Shown in pieces: positions 34,715 through 47,515 of a stretch of DNA of 64,000 bases. Under the pieces are notes generated by a model. That model saw nothing but the letters and a program-made list of their open reading frames with translations, was not told the DNA's origin and did not search any database. Both the position numbers and the translations under genes were made by a program. This DNA comes from Streptomyces sp. H27-H1 (GTDB lineage Bacteria > Actinomycetota > Actinomycetes > Streptomycetales > Streptomycetaceae): assembly GCF_026627445.1 (NCBI RefSeq), contig NZ_JAPNLJ010000011.1, forward strand, positions 1 through 64,000. The letters run 5' to 3'. Every line of letters starts with the position of its first letter. The stretch's first letter is position 1.

Positions 34715-35670
34715 CTAACGGAGGGCCTCGGTCGGATCTGCGAGCGGACCGCGCCCATGCTCGCCACGATGACCAGTGCGATCGCCGCCGCGTCGAGCGC
34801 CGACAGCGCCTGGTTCAGGATCAGGAACCCGGCCGTCGCGGCGATCGCGGGCTCCAGGCTCATCAGGATCGCGAAGGTCGGCGCCGGGAGCCTGCGCAGG
34901 GCGAGCAGTTCCAGCGTGTAGGGCAGCACCGAGGACAGCAGCGCCACGCCGAGGCCCAGGAGCAGGGTGCTGGGGAGCAGCAGGGCCGAGCCCGCCTCGA
35001 TCACACCGAGCGGCAGGGACAGTACGGCGGCCACGGCCATCGCCAGCGCCAGCCCGTCCGCCTGCGGGAACCGGCGGCCGGTCCGCGCGCTGAACACGAT
35101 GTACGCCGCCCACATGCCGCCCGCGGCGAGCGCGAAGGCCACGCCCAGCGGATCGAGGCCGCCGAGGCCGCCTCCTCCGTGGGTGGACAGCAGGACGACT
35201 CCGGCCAGCGCCAGCCCGGCCCACAGCAGGTTCAGCAGGCGGCGGGAGACCACGACGGAGAGCACCAGCGGGCCCAGCACCTCGAGGGTGACGGCGGGGC
35301 CGAGGGGGATGCGGTCGATGGCCTGGTAGATGAAGCCGTTCATGCCGGCCATGGCCACGCCGAACCACACCACGGTCGACCAGTCGGAGCGGGAGTATCC
35401 GCGCACCTTGGGCCGGCAGACGAGCAGCAGCACCAGCGCGGCCGCGGCCAGGCGCAGCGTGACCACGCCCGCCGCGCCCGCCCTCGGCATGAGCATCACC
35501 GCGAGGGCGGCACCGAACTGCACCGAGACGCCCGCGGTGACGACCAGGGCTACGGGGCCGAAGCGCGCCCGGAGAGAGCCGTCGGCGGGGGCGGGCGCCG
35601 GTGCGGATGCGGGTGCCGGTGCGGGTGCCGGTGCCGTGGGGGTGCTCGTGGGTGAGGCAGGTGCGGGCAT
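34675..35670 (-). CDS. EamA-family (DMT) exporter
   Basis: A 331-residue membrane protein with about ten hydrophobic segments in two EamA halves: VALVVTAGVSVQFGAALAVM, AAAALVLLLVCRP, VVWFGVAMAGMNGFIYQAID, LGPAVTLEVLGPLVLSVVVS, LLWAGLALAGVVLLSTHGGG, and the second half up to FAILMSLEPAIAATAGFLIL. It is like RhtA-type exporters of amino acids or metabolites. The N-terminus is a Pro/Ala repeat (PAPAPAPASAPAPAPAD) encoded by a GGTGCC-type microrepeat at about 35590-35645. ATG 35670. It is convergent with the haem-oxygenase-like gene. Confidence 0.85.
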   Translation of the reverse strand: MPAPASPTSTPTAPAPAPAPASAPAPAPADGSLRARFGPVALVVTAGVSVQFGAALAVMLMPRAGAAGVVTLRLAAAALVLLLVCRPKVRGYSRSDWSTVVWFGVAMAGMNGFIYQAIDRIPLGPAVTLEVLGPLVLSVVVSRRLLNLLWAGLALAGVVLLSTHGGGGLGGLDPLGVAFALAAGGMWAAYIVFSARTGRRFPQADGLALAMAVAAVLSLPLGVIEAGSALLLPSTLLLGLGVALLSSVLPYTLELLALRRLPAPTFAILMSLEPAIAATAGFLILNQALSALDAAAIALVIVASMGAVRSQIRPRPSVSQTVVTGADTGRN

Positions 35671-35717
35671 TTATCCAGATTAGGGGGTGCGTAAGGACCG
35701 TGCGTCCGTGTTTTGCC

Positions 35718-40036
<4,319 letters not shown>

Positions 40037-40068
40037 CCGACCGGCCCCAACCGGCCAGGACACGCTCC

Positions 40069-40103
40069 GAAGCCCCTGGTGACCCCTGGTCACCGGGGGC
40101 TTC
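40069..40103 (+). terminator. Terminator of serC
   Basis: GAAGCCCC-T-GGTGACC and GGTCACC-G-GGGGCTTC pair over 16 positions with one mismatch and a 3-nt loop, 33 bases after the stop codon. Confidence 0.85.
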
Positions 40104-40130
40104 GCGTTGTCCGCGCCCCGCCCGAAGGGA

Positions 40131-40163
40131 TCCTGAGGCAGTCCTGAGGCAGTCCTGAGGCAG
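40131..40163. repeat. 11-bp tandem repeat
   Basis: Three perfect copies of TCCTGAGGCAG and a partial fourth. It stands in the 375-base gap between serC and the secreted-protein gene. The rest of that gap holds the serC terminator, a short GGGACC-TTGG-TCCC hairpin near 40216 and presumably the next promoter; no gene is seen. Confidence 0.8.
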
Positions 40164-40411
40164 TCCTGAACGGGCCCTGAAGGGCGAGGTGCGGCGCACG
40201 GCCCGGAACCCCGGGACCTTGGTCCCAAAAATCGGGGCAAAGAGCCCGCAAACGGAGGATCCCAACCACCCGCGCCGCCTGCGGCTTTATGCCGCGGGAC
40301 CTTCGGCAGGGGCCCCCGCCGACCCCTCGGAGCACCGCAACCAACCGCCCCAGGATGTCCCTCATGTCTGGTGTGCCGGGAACGAACCCCGGCCCGTTCA
40401 GGAGGAACCCA

Positions 40412-41209
40412 ATGCGCAAGGCACTTACGTTCTCGGCGATCGCCCTCGCCTCGTCCATGGCCCTGGCCGTCCCCACCGCCGCGTTCGCCGCCGACTCCAC
40501 GCCGACCCCGCACGACAGTGCGAGCGCGAGCGCCAGCCCCAAGCCGGCCCCGGTGGCCCTGAAGCTGTCGGCCTCTTCGGCCAAGGCGGGCGACTCCATC
40601 CAGCTCTCGATGGAGGTGCCGGACGGCTCGACGAACCTCTCCATCTCCTCGAAGGCCCTGAACGACGTCAAGATGACCGACGGGCGCGGCGCCACGGCCA
40701 CGGTCGCCAAGGTCTCCGCCGGCACCTACGGCGTCTCCCTCACCGGCACGGGCCCCGACGGGAAGAAGATCCAGGCCACCGCGCAGCTCACCGTCAAGTC
40801 CGACGCCCCCAAGCCGACGGAGTCCGCCGTCAGCCTGTCCAAGGACAGCGGCAAGCCCGGTGACAGGATCCAGGTCACCATCAAGACGGCGCCGAACGAG
40901 AAGAGCGCCTTCGTCAAGTCCGACGCCTTCGGCGGCCAGGTCAACCTGAAGGACAACGGCAAGGGCGTCTGGACCGGCACCGCGGTCGTCTCCAAGAACG
41001 TCAAGTCCGGCTACTACGGCGTCGACGCCTTCGCGGGCGGCAAGAAGTTCGACACCGTGAAGTTCACCGCCGACGCCACGGGCGACGTGACCCCCACCCC
41101 GAAGCCGAAGCCGGTCGACCCGAAGCACCACAAGACCCCCAAGGGTTCCGTGAACACCGGCCAGGCCCCCCTCGGCTGGGTCCCCTCGGACGCCGCTGAC
41201 AATGGCTGA
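40412..41209 (+). CDS. Secreted Ig-like protein in a sortase operon
   Basis: A 265-residue exported protein. The signal peptide MRKALTFSAIALASSMALAV ends AAFAAD. Two beta-sandwich repeats follow (LKLSASSAKAGDSIQLSMEV and VSLSKDSGKPGDRIQVTIKT). The C-terminus is Pro/Lys-rich and ends PKGSVNTGQAPLGWVPSD, a sorting-like motif seen near class F sortases but without a membrane tail. ATG 40412 has AGGAGGA at ideal spacing. The last 8 bases overlap the sortase start, so the two are made together. It is probably a cell-surface or released structural protein. Confidence 0.82.
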   Translation: MRKALTFSAIALASSMALAVPTAAFAADSTPTPHDSASASASPKPAPVALKLSASSAKAGDSIQLSMEVPDGSTNLSISSKALNDVKMTDGRGATATVAKVSAGTYGVSLTGTGPDGKKIQATAQLTVKSDAPKPTESAVSLSKDSGKPGDRIQVTIKTAPNEKSAFVKSDAFGGQVNLKDNGKGVWTGTAVVSKNVKSGYYGVDAFAGGKKFDTVKFTADATGDVTPTPKPKPVDPKHHKTPKGSVNTGQAPLGWVPSDAADNG

Positions 41210-41846
41210 GCAGTCCGCCCCTGCCCCCGCCCCCCGCCGGAGCGGCCGCGTACTGCGCGTGGCCGCCCTGGCGGGCGCGTCGGCCCTCACCGCCGCCCTC
41301 GTCACCTCCTGCTCCTCCGGCGGCGGTGACACCGCCCCGAACAGCACGGCGGCCGCCAACGCCGCCTCCGTGCTGAAGCCCTCCGTCCCGGACCGCATCG
41401 TGATCCCGGACATCGAGGTCGACGCCCCGCTCGACACCGTGGGACTCGACCCCCAGGGCGTCATGCGGGAGCCCGACTTCGCCAAGCCGATGGACGCGGC
41501 CTGGTACAAGGACGGCCCGACGCCCGGTGAGAAGGGCGCGGCCGCCGTCGTCGGCCACATGGACACCCCCAAGGTGCCCGAAGCCGTCTTCTACAACCTC
41601 AAGAAGCTGAAGAAGGACGAGAGGATCGAGGTCCACCGCGACGACGGCAGTACCGCGGTCTTCGCCGTCGACGAGGTCGACACCTTCAAGAAGGACCGGT
41701 TCCCGACCGAGAAGGTCTACGGGGACACCCACGGCAAGGCCGGGCTCCGCGTCATCACCTGCGGCGGCAGCCTCACCGAGGACCGCCACTGGGACGCGAA
41801 CGTCGTGGTGTTCGCGCACCTCGTCGGCCAGGAATCCGGGAAGTGA
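41202..41846 (+). CDS. Class F sortase, probably a lipoprotein
   Basis: A 214-residue sortase. Catalytic residues of the fold are His119 (AAVVGHMDTP), Cys187 (LRVITCGGSL) and Arg195 (EDRHWDANVVVFAH). The N-terminus has a hydrophobic stretch ending VTSCSSGG with Cys37, a lipobox pattern, so it may be lipid-anchored instead of using a TM anchor. Sortases join surface proteins to the cell wall or to each other. It overlaps its presumed partner gene by 8 bases. The substrate motif is not proven. Confidence 0.88.
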   Translation: MAEQSAPAPAPRRSGRVLRVAALAGASALTAALVTSCSSGGGDTAPNSTAAANAASVLKPSVPDRIVIPDIEVDAPLDTVGLDPQGVMREPDFAKPMDAAWYKDGPTPGEKGAAAVVGHMDTPKVPEAVFYNLKKLKKDERIEVHRDDGSTAVFAVDEVDTFKKDRFPTEKVYGDTHGKAGLRVITCGGSLTEDRHWDANVVVFAHLVGQESGK

Positions 41847-41867
41847 CAGGTCCTCGCGGGACAGCCC

Positions 41868-42452
41868 CTACTTGGTGGCGGCGAACCGCATGAGGGCCTG
41901 CTCGTCGCCCGGCTTGATCTTCCCGGTCTCGTTGATGACGTGAAGCTTCCAGCCGCCCCCGTCCCGGACCGCCTTGGCCACGGCACAGCCGTTTTCGGTG
42001 CCGAGCAGGCTCGGCCAGATGTCGGCGACCTGCTGCGTGCTGCCGCCCGTCCCGTCGTACACCTTGAAACTGATGTTGCGGGCGCTCTGGAAGGAGCTGC
42101 CCTTCTTGTACGCGGCGGCGACGAAGACGATGGACGTGACGTTGCCCGGTACCCGGGCGAACTCGACGGTCACCGTCTCGTCGTCGCCTTCGCCGTGACC
42201 GGTCTGGTTGTCCCCGCTGTGGAGCAGCGAGCCGTTGCCCATGGGGTCCAGGGAGTCGAGGCCCGCGAGCCGGACCGGGGCCGAGCCCTGCATCGCGATC
42301 GCGATCAGGTCCAGGTCGGTCCCGGTCTTCCGCTTGAACTTGCCCATCAGGCCACCGCTGCTGCCCGCGGTGGGGTCCCACGAGACACCGATGGACAGGT
42401 GCGTTACGCCGCCCAGGTCCGCGGGGCCGTCTTCCTTGGTCAGCGTGATCAT
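41868..42452 (-). CDS. TerD-family protein
   Basis: A 194-residue protein of the TerD/calcium-binding stress family. Blocks: MITLTKEDGPADLGGVTHLS at the start, DLDLIAIAMQG (metal-site strand), HSGDNQTGHGEGDDETVTVE with the conserved Asp cluster, and YDGTGGSTQQVADIWPSLLG. Such proteins bind Ca2+ and are linked to tellurite resistance and stress or to differentiation in Streptomyces. ATG 42452 has GAGGAT at good spacing; TTG 42458 is less likely. It is divergent from the giant ATPase across 157 bases. Confidence 0.9.
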   Translation of the reverse strand: MITLTKEDGPADLGGVTHLSIGVSWDPTAGSSGGLMGKFKRKTGTDLDLIAIAMQGSAPVRLAGLDSLDPMGNGSLLHSGDNQTGHGEGDDETVTVEFARVPGNVTSIVFVAAAYKKGSSFQSARNISFKVYDGTGGSTQQVADIWPSLLGTENGCAVAKAVRDGGGWKLHVINETGKIKPGDEQALMRFAATK

Positions 42453-42609
42453 GCGCAATCCTCACAAATAGCAGTGCGATACCGACTCATGAAGTCTGCC
42501 TGAAGCCGCTTCGTTTGCGGAGGCGTGGGACTCACGCGATACCTTCAGTGCCTCGGCCTCCGGTGTTCCGTGGATGTCGTACAGGGCAGTACAGCTTGGA
42601 GGCAGCGGC

Positions 42610-45600
42610 GTGAGCGTGCGAGTGACGGCGGCCCAGGACGGCGTGGACCCCTTCGGCACGGCCCGGCTGCGACGCGGGGTGCTCGCCGCCTGGGGCGCCG
42701 GCCCGGCCCGCTTCCGTGAGGACGCCAACGCCGAAGAGGACCTGGCGCTCGGCGGGTACCGCGACCGGCTGGTCATCGAACTCGCGCAGAACGCCGCCGA
42801 CGCGGCCGCCCGCGCCGGGGTCCCCGGCCGGCTGCGGCTCACCCTGCACGCGGGCACCGGCCGGCCCGACGGGCACGCACTGCTCGCCGTCTCCAACACC
42901 GGCGCCCCGCTGGACGCCACCGGCGTGGAGTCGCTGTCCACCCTGCGCGCCTCCGCCAAGCGCGACGACTCCTCCGGGAGCGTCGGCCGCTTCGGCGTCG
43001 GCTTCGCCGCCGTCCTCGCCGTCTCCGACGAGCCCGCCGTCCTCGGCCGGCACGGCGGGGTGCGCTGGTCGCTGGCCGAGGCCCGGGAACTGGCCCGCGG
43101 CGCGGCCGTCGGCAGCTCCGGGCTCAGCGAGGAACTGCGCCGCCGCGACGGCCACGTCCCGCTGCTGCGCCTCCCGTTGCCCGCCGAGGGGACCGCGCCC
43201 GAGGGCTACGACACCGTCGTGGTGCTCCCGCTGCGCGACGCCGCCGCCGAGGAGCTGGCCGCGCGGCTGCTCGCCGCCGTCGACGACGCCCTGCTGCTCA
43301 CCCTGCCCGGACTGTCCGAGGTCGTCATCGAGACCCCGTCGACGGGAGCGGGGGGTGTGCGGACGCTGACCCGCCGCACCGAAGGCCCGTACACCGTCAT
43401 CGCCGACTCCGCCTCGGACACCAAGCGTTGGCGCACCATCCGCCACTCCGGCCCCATCGAGAAGGCGCTGCTCGCCGACCGGCCCGTCGAGGAACGGCTG
43501 CGGCCCGTCTGGGCGGTGTCCTGGTCCGTGCCCGTCGACGCCGAAGGCGCCCCGGTCCGCCCCTCGACCACGGCCGTGGTGCACGCACCGACCCCGACCG
43601 ACGAACCGCTGGGCATCCCCGCGCTGCTCATCGCGACCCTGCCGCTGGACACCACCCGCCGGCACCCCGCGCCGGGGCCGCTGACCGACTTCCTGGTGGA
43701 ACGCGCCGCCGACGCGTACGCCGAACTGCTCGGCGCCTGGGACCCGGTGAGCACCGCGCTCGTGGACCTCGTACCCGGCCCGCTCGGCAAGGGCGAGCTC
43801 GACGGGGCCCTGCGCGGGGCCATCCTGGGGCGCCTGCCCCGTACCGCCTTCCTCGCGCCGGCCGCCCCGCCCGAGCAGCCGGAGGAGGGCGAACCCCTGG
43901 AGCGGGCCGCCCTGCGCCCCTTCGAAGCCGAGGTGGTGGAGGGCGCGGGCGCCGATACCGTACGGGTCCTCGCGGAGGTCCTGCCGACCCTGCTCCCGGC
44001 CGGGCTGGAGCGCCGCCCCGAACTGCGCACCCTCGGGGTGGGCCGGCTGCCGCTGGGCGAGGCCATCGAGCGGATCGCGGGCATCGAGCGGACCCCCGAC
44101 TGGTGGCACCGGCTCTACGACAGCCTCGCGGGCGTGGACCCGGACCGGCTCTCCGGCCTCCCGGTACCGCTGGCCGACGGGCGCACCGCGATCGGGCCCC
44201 GCCACCTGCTGCTGCCCGGCGCGCAGGCCTCGCGGGCGGGCACCCCGCAGAGCCTGGCCCGGCTCGGCCTGAAGGTGGCCCACCCGGACGCGGTGCACCC
44301 GCTGCTGGAAAAGCTCGGCGCGCTCCCGGCGAGCCCGCGCGCCGTCCTGACCACCCCGCAGGTGCGGGCGGCCGTCGCCGCCTCCCTGGACGCCGGGGAG
44401 ATCTGGGACGAGGACGCGCTCGACCCCGAAGAGCTGGCCGACATCGTCCTCGGCCTGGTCCGCGATGCCGAGCTCTCCCCCGGCGACGAACCGTGGCTGG
44501 GCGCGCTCGCCCTGCCCGACGAGGACGGGGAGCCGACCCCGGCCGGCGAACTGCTGCTGCCCGGCTCCCCGCTGGCCTCCGTGATCCGCGAGGACGAGGT
44601 CCCCTACGTGGACGCCGAACTGGTGGAGCGCTGGGACGAGCGGACCCTCACCGCCGTCGGCGTCCTGGCCACCTTCCAGCTCGTACGCGCCACCGACGTG
44701 GTCCTGGACCCCGACGAACTGGAGCCCCGTGACGGGGACTTCGCCGAGCCCGACGACGCCGGTCTGCTCGACGCCGTCGACGTGTGGTGCGAGGACATCC
44801 TGGACCAGCTCCCCGACACCCCGGTGCCGCCGGTCGCCACCGAGCTGGTCGCCGTACGGGACCTCGACCTGGTCGACGACGACTGCTGGCCCCAGGCGCT
44901 GGCCATGCTCGCCCAGCCCCCGTTGCGCGACGCCCTGACCCAGCCCGTGCGGGTCCTGCTCCCGGACGGCACCACCCGCTCCGTGCGCTCGTACACCGCC
45001 TGGTGGCTGCGCGACCACCCGGTCCTGGACGGCCGCCGGCCGGCCGGGCTGCGCGCGGCGGGCGGCGACCCGCTGCTGGCGGGCCTCTACACCCAGGCGG
45101 ACGCCACCGGCTTCGAGGACGAGCAGGTCCTGCGGGCGCTGGGTGTACGCACCACCGTGTCCGCCCTGCTGGAGGAGCCGGGCGGCGCGGCCGAGCTCCT
45201 GAGCCGCCTCGCCGACCCGGACCTCGAGGTCGGCGGACGCCAGCTGCACGGCCTGTACGGGGCGCTGGCCGACCTGGACCCCGAACAGGTCACCCTGCCC
45301 GACGAGCTGCGCGCGGTCGTGGACGGCGAGGTGGTCGTGGTGGACGCGGCCGACGCGGTGATCGCGGACGCCCCCGACCTGCTGCCCCTGACGGGCGGCC
45401 TCCCGCTGCTGCCCGTGGCCCCGGCCCGGGCCGCCGACCTGGCGGAGCTGTTCCAGGTCCGCCGCCTCTCGGAGACGGTCCCGGCGGAGGTCACCACCGA
45501 GGGTGAGGTCCACGAGGTCCCCGACCCGGTGCACCAGCTCCTCGGCCCGGCCACTGCGGCGAGCTACGTGGAGCACGAGGAGCTCCTGGCGGGCGGCATC

Positions 45601-45774
45601 GAACTCGACTGGCGCCGCACCCCGGACGGCACCCTGCACGCCTCCACCCTGGAGGGCGTCGCGGCGGCCCTCGCCTGGGCGGCGGGCCAGTGGCCGCGCC
45701 GCTTCGAGGTGGCGGCCCTGCTGGAAGACCCCTCGCGGACGGCGGAGCTGGCCCGGGACCGCTGGTTCGACTAA
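42610..45774 (+). CDS. Giant sacsin/Hsp90-like GHKL ATPase
   Basis: A 1054-residue protein with a GHKL ATP-binding domain at residues 30-200: N-box VIELAQNAADAAARAG (Glu, Asn, Asp), G1 LLAVSNTGAPLD, and G2 GSVGRFGVGFAAVL. This domain is like the sacsin N-terminal ATPase. The rest, about 800 residues, is acidic and rich in Leu and Pro with no recognised domain. It may act as a chaperone-like or DNA-processing ATPase, but the role is unknown. GTG 42610 has GGAGG 8 bases upstream and fits the conserved start (VSVRVTAAQDGVDPFG). It is divergent from the TerD gene. A short gene-free stretch follows to 45868. Confidence 0.8.
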   Translation: MSVRVTAAQDGVDPFGTARLRRGVLAAWGAGPARFREDANAEEDLALGGYRDRLVIELAQNAADAAARAGVPGRLRLTLHAGTGRPDGHALLAVSNTGAPLDATGVESLSTLRASAKRDDSSGSVGRFGVGFAAVLAVSDEPAVLGRHGGVRWSLAEARELARGAAVGSSGLSEELRRRDGHVPLLRLPLPAEGTAPEGYDTVVVLPLRDAAAEELAARLLAAVDDALLLTLPGLSEVVIETPSTGAGGVRTLTRRTEGPYTVIADSASDTKRWRTIRHSGPIEKALLADRPVEERLRPVWAVSWSVPVDAEGAPVRPSTTAVVHAPTPTDEPLGIPALLIATLPLDTTRRHPAPGPLTDFLVERAADAYAELLGAWDPVSTALVDLVPGPLGKGELDGALRGAILGRLPRTAFLAPAAPPEQPEEGEPLERAALRPFEAEVVEGAGADTVRVLAEVLPTLLPAGLERRPELRTLGVGRLPLGEAIERIAGIERTPDWWHRLYDSLAGVDPDRLSGLPVPLADGRTAIGPRHLLLPGAQASRAGTPQSLARLGLKVAHPDAVHPLLEKLGALPASPRAVLTTPQVRAAVAASLDAGEIWDEDALDPEELADIVLGLVRDAELSPGDEPWLGALALPDEDGEPTPAGELLLPGSPLASVIREDEVPYVDAELVERWDERTLTAVGVLATFQLVRATDVVLDPDELEPRDGDFAEPDDAGLLDAVDVWCEDILDQLPDTPVPPVATELVAVRDLDLVDDDCWPQALAMLAQPPLRDALTQPVRVLLPDGTTRSVRSYTAWWLRDHPVLDGRRPAGLRAAGGDPLLAGLYTQADATGFEDEQVLRALGVRTTVSALLEEPGGAAELLSRLADPDLEVGGRQLHGLYGALADLDPEQVTLPDELRAVVDGEVVVVDAADAVIADAPDLLPLTGGLPLLPVAPARAADLAELFQVRRLSETVPAEVTTEGEVHEVPDPVHQLLGPATAASYVEHEELLAGGIELDWRRTPDGTLHASTLEGVAAALAWAAGQWPRRFEVAALLEDPSRTAELARDRWFD

Positions 45775-45868
45775 GGCGCGTCTTCCGGATCAGGCCGCGC
45801 CCGTACAACCATCGGGCCGGCCCGGTGGTCCCCCTGGGTGATCGTTGAAGAAATCCCAGGGGGAAGAC

Positions 45869-47509
45869 TTGAACAAGCGCATCGGCACCGCGCTCTGCAC
45901 CATGACCGCCCTAGCGGTCGTGGTGGCCGTACCCACGGCCGCCCAGGCCGCCGACCCCTTTGCGGGGGCGTTCAGCACGAGCGCTCAGAACGAGAGGGTC
46001 GTCCTGTTCTTCGACACCCTGGACGCTCCCAAGGGCCTCAAGGTGATCCTGCGAAGGAAGGGCGGAACGGCGCCCGTCGCCACCCTCACGAACTTCACGC
46101 CCGTCTCCCCGCAGGACGCTTGCGAGCCGTCCTGCGGGGACCCCCTGACACACCCCCTCCAGGCCTTCGTGCCGAAGCTCGCCGAGCTCGGCGACTACAG
46201 CGTCGACGTGCAGTACACCGGCACCATGGACGAGACCGTCCTGCACAAGGACCGGGCGACACTGAACTACCGCGTCCGGCCGTACTTCCAGAACCTGAAG
46301 TCCGCGAACGGAGTGTCCCTCGCGTCCCCCGAGACCGTGGTCTCGGGCGACATCAAGACCTACGACCCCCGCACCGAGTCGACCAAACCCTTCACCGGCA
46401 CGTTCACGGCCACGACGGGCACCGTCACCACTCCGTTGGCGACGGACGCCGGGGGACACTTCAAGTCCAAGATCAAGGTCTCCGGTGCGGCGCCGAGCGC
46501 AGGGCCCGGCGACGACAATACGGACGTCCGTTTCACGGCCGCGCTGGCCGGCATCACGAAGGACGAGCTCCTCCAGGTCCCGGTGACGCCCGTGCAGGCG
46601 CACATCGCGCTGGACTCCCCGACCGTGACCGGCCCGTACGGGACGGAGACCAAGGTCAGCGGCGCCGTCACGTGGAAGGCCCCCGACGGCACGTGGCAGC
46701 CGGTACCCGCCGGAGCCCTGATCAGCCTGGGCCGGGACGGGGGCAACGGCACGACGGACGACGCCGGCCGGTTCACCGCGCTCGGACACTTCGCCGGGGA
46801 CGCGGTGTGGAAGGGCGAGGGCGCAACGCCCTGGCTGAACACCGACAAGGCGACCGTCTGGGTGGACAGCACGACCGGCGTCTTCGTGTCCGACCTCCGC
46901 GCCGAGATGGACAAGGAAAGGAGGGTGACGGTCACGGGCATGGTCTCCTGGGACGACATCCCGGCCGCACTGAAGTGGCTGCGGGTGGATGTCCAGACCT
47001 CCGTCGACGGCAAGACCGGCTGGACCACGCGCGCGGTCATGAACATCAGCTCCCTACTTGCCTCCAGGAGCCCGGAGTCAGCGGCGAAAAGGATTCCCGA
47101 CCCGGGCACGGGCTTCGTCCGGCTGCGGTACGCCGGCACGCCGGACGTCCACGGCTCCGTGTCACCCGCCATCAAGATCCCCCAGCTGGTCAAGACGGCC
47201 GTCACGGAGTTCGACGTAGGCCCCGAGCCCGTCAAGAGGGGCCAGAGGATCACCGTCAGCGGCAAGGTCACCCAGGCGAACCCGACGTGGAAGCCCTACT
47301 CCGGCGCGTCCGTCGGGTACTACTTCCGGCCGGCCGGGGAAACCGCCTGGAAGGCCGTGGGATCCTCGACGACCACCGCCGGCGGCAACTTCAGCAGGAG
47401 CTGGATCGCCGGCGGGAGCGGATCCTGGAAGGTGCGGTACTGGTCATTCGACACGCTGCACTCGAACTCCCCGTACAGCAGCGAGGACGAGGTCGTCGTC
47501 TCCCCGTAG
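45869..47509 (+). CDS. Secreted multi-domain beta-sandwich protein
   Basis: A 546-residue exported protein. The signal peptide MNKRIGTALCTMTALAVVVA ends PTAAQAADP. Several Ig-like or carbohydrate-binding-like modules follow, and one disulphide is likely (DACEPSCGDP). The last module (GYYFRPAGETAWKAVGSSTT, WKVRYWSFDTLHSNS) resembles the fragment at the start of the window. TTG 45869 is chosen because GGGGGAAG stands just upstream and the signal peptide starts there; an in-frame TTG at 45845 is poorer. Its function is unknown. It stands alone, convergent with an ArsR-type gene. Confidence 0.8.
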   Translation: MNKRIGTALCTMTALAVVVAVPTAAQAADPFAGAFSTSAQNERVVLFFDTLDAPKGLKVILRRKGGTAPVATLTNFTPVSPQDACEPSCGDPLTHPLQAFVPKLAELGDYSVDVQYTGTMDETVLHKDRATLNYRVRPYFQNLKSANGVSLASPETVVSGDIKTYDPRTESTKPFTGTFTATTGTVTTPLATDAGGHFKSKIKVSGAAPSAGPGDDNTDVRFTAALAGITKDELLQVPVTPVQAHIALDSPTVTGPYGTETKVSGAVTWKAPDGTWQPVPAGALISLGRDGGNGTTDDAGRFTALGHFAGDAVWKGEGATPWLNTDKATVWVDSTTGVFVSDLRAEMDKERRVTVTGMVSWDDIPAALKWLRVDVQTSVDGKTGWTTRAVMNISSLLASRSPESAAKRIPDPGTGFVRLRYAGTPDVHGSVSPAIKIPQLVKTAVTEFDVGPEPVKRGQRITVSGKVTQANPTWKPYSGASVGYYFRPAGETAWKAVGSSTTTAGGNFSRSWIAGGSGSWKVRYWSFDTLHSNSPYSSEDEVVVSP

Positions 47510-47515
47510 CCACAC

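Noticed and set aside
40164..40411. c-di-AMP (ydaO-type) riboswitch before the secreted protein gene
   Set aside because: The region is long enough and G-rich, but the conserved segments of that riboswitch class could not be found.
42532..45639. 1035-codon minus-strand frame opposite the giant ATPase
   Set aside because: It is Gln/Arg/Gly-rich, without a domain, as expected for an antisense shadow; the plus strand has GHKL motifs and a ribosome site.
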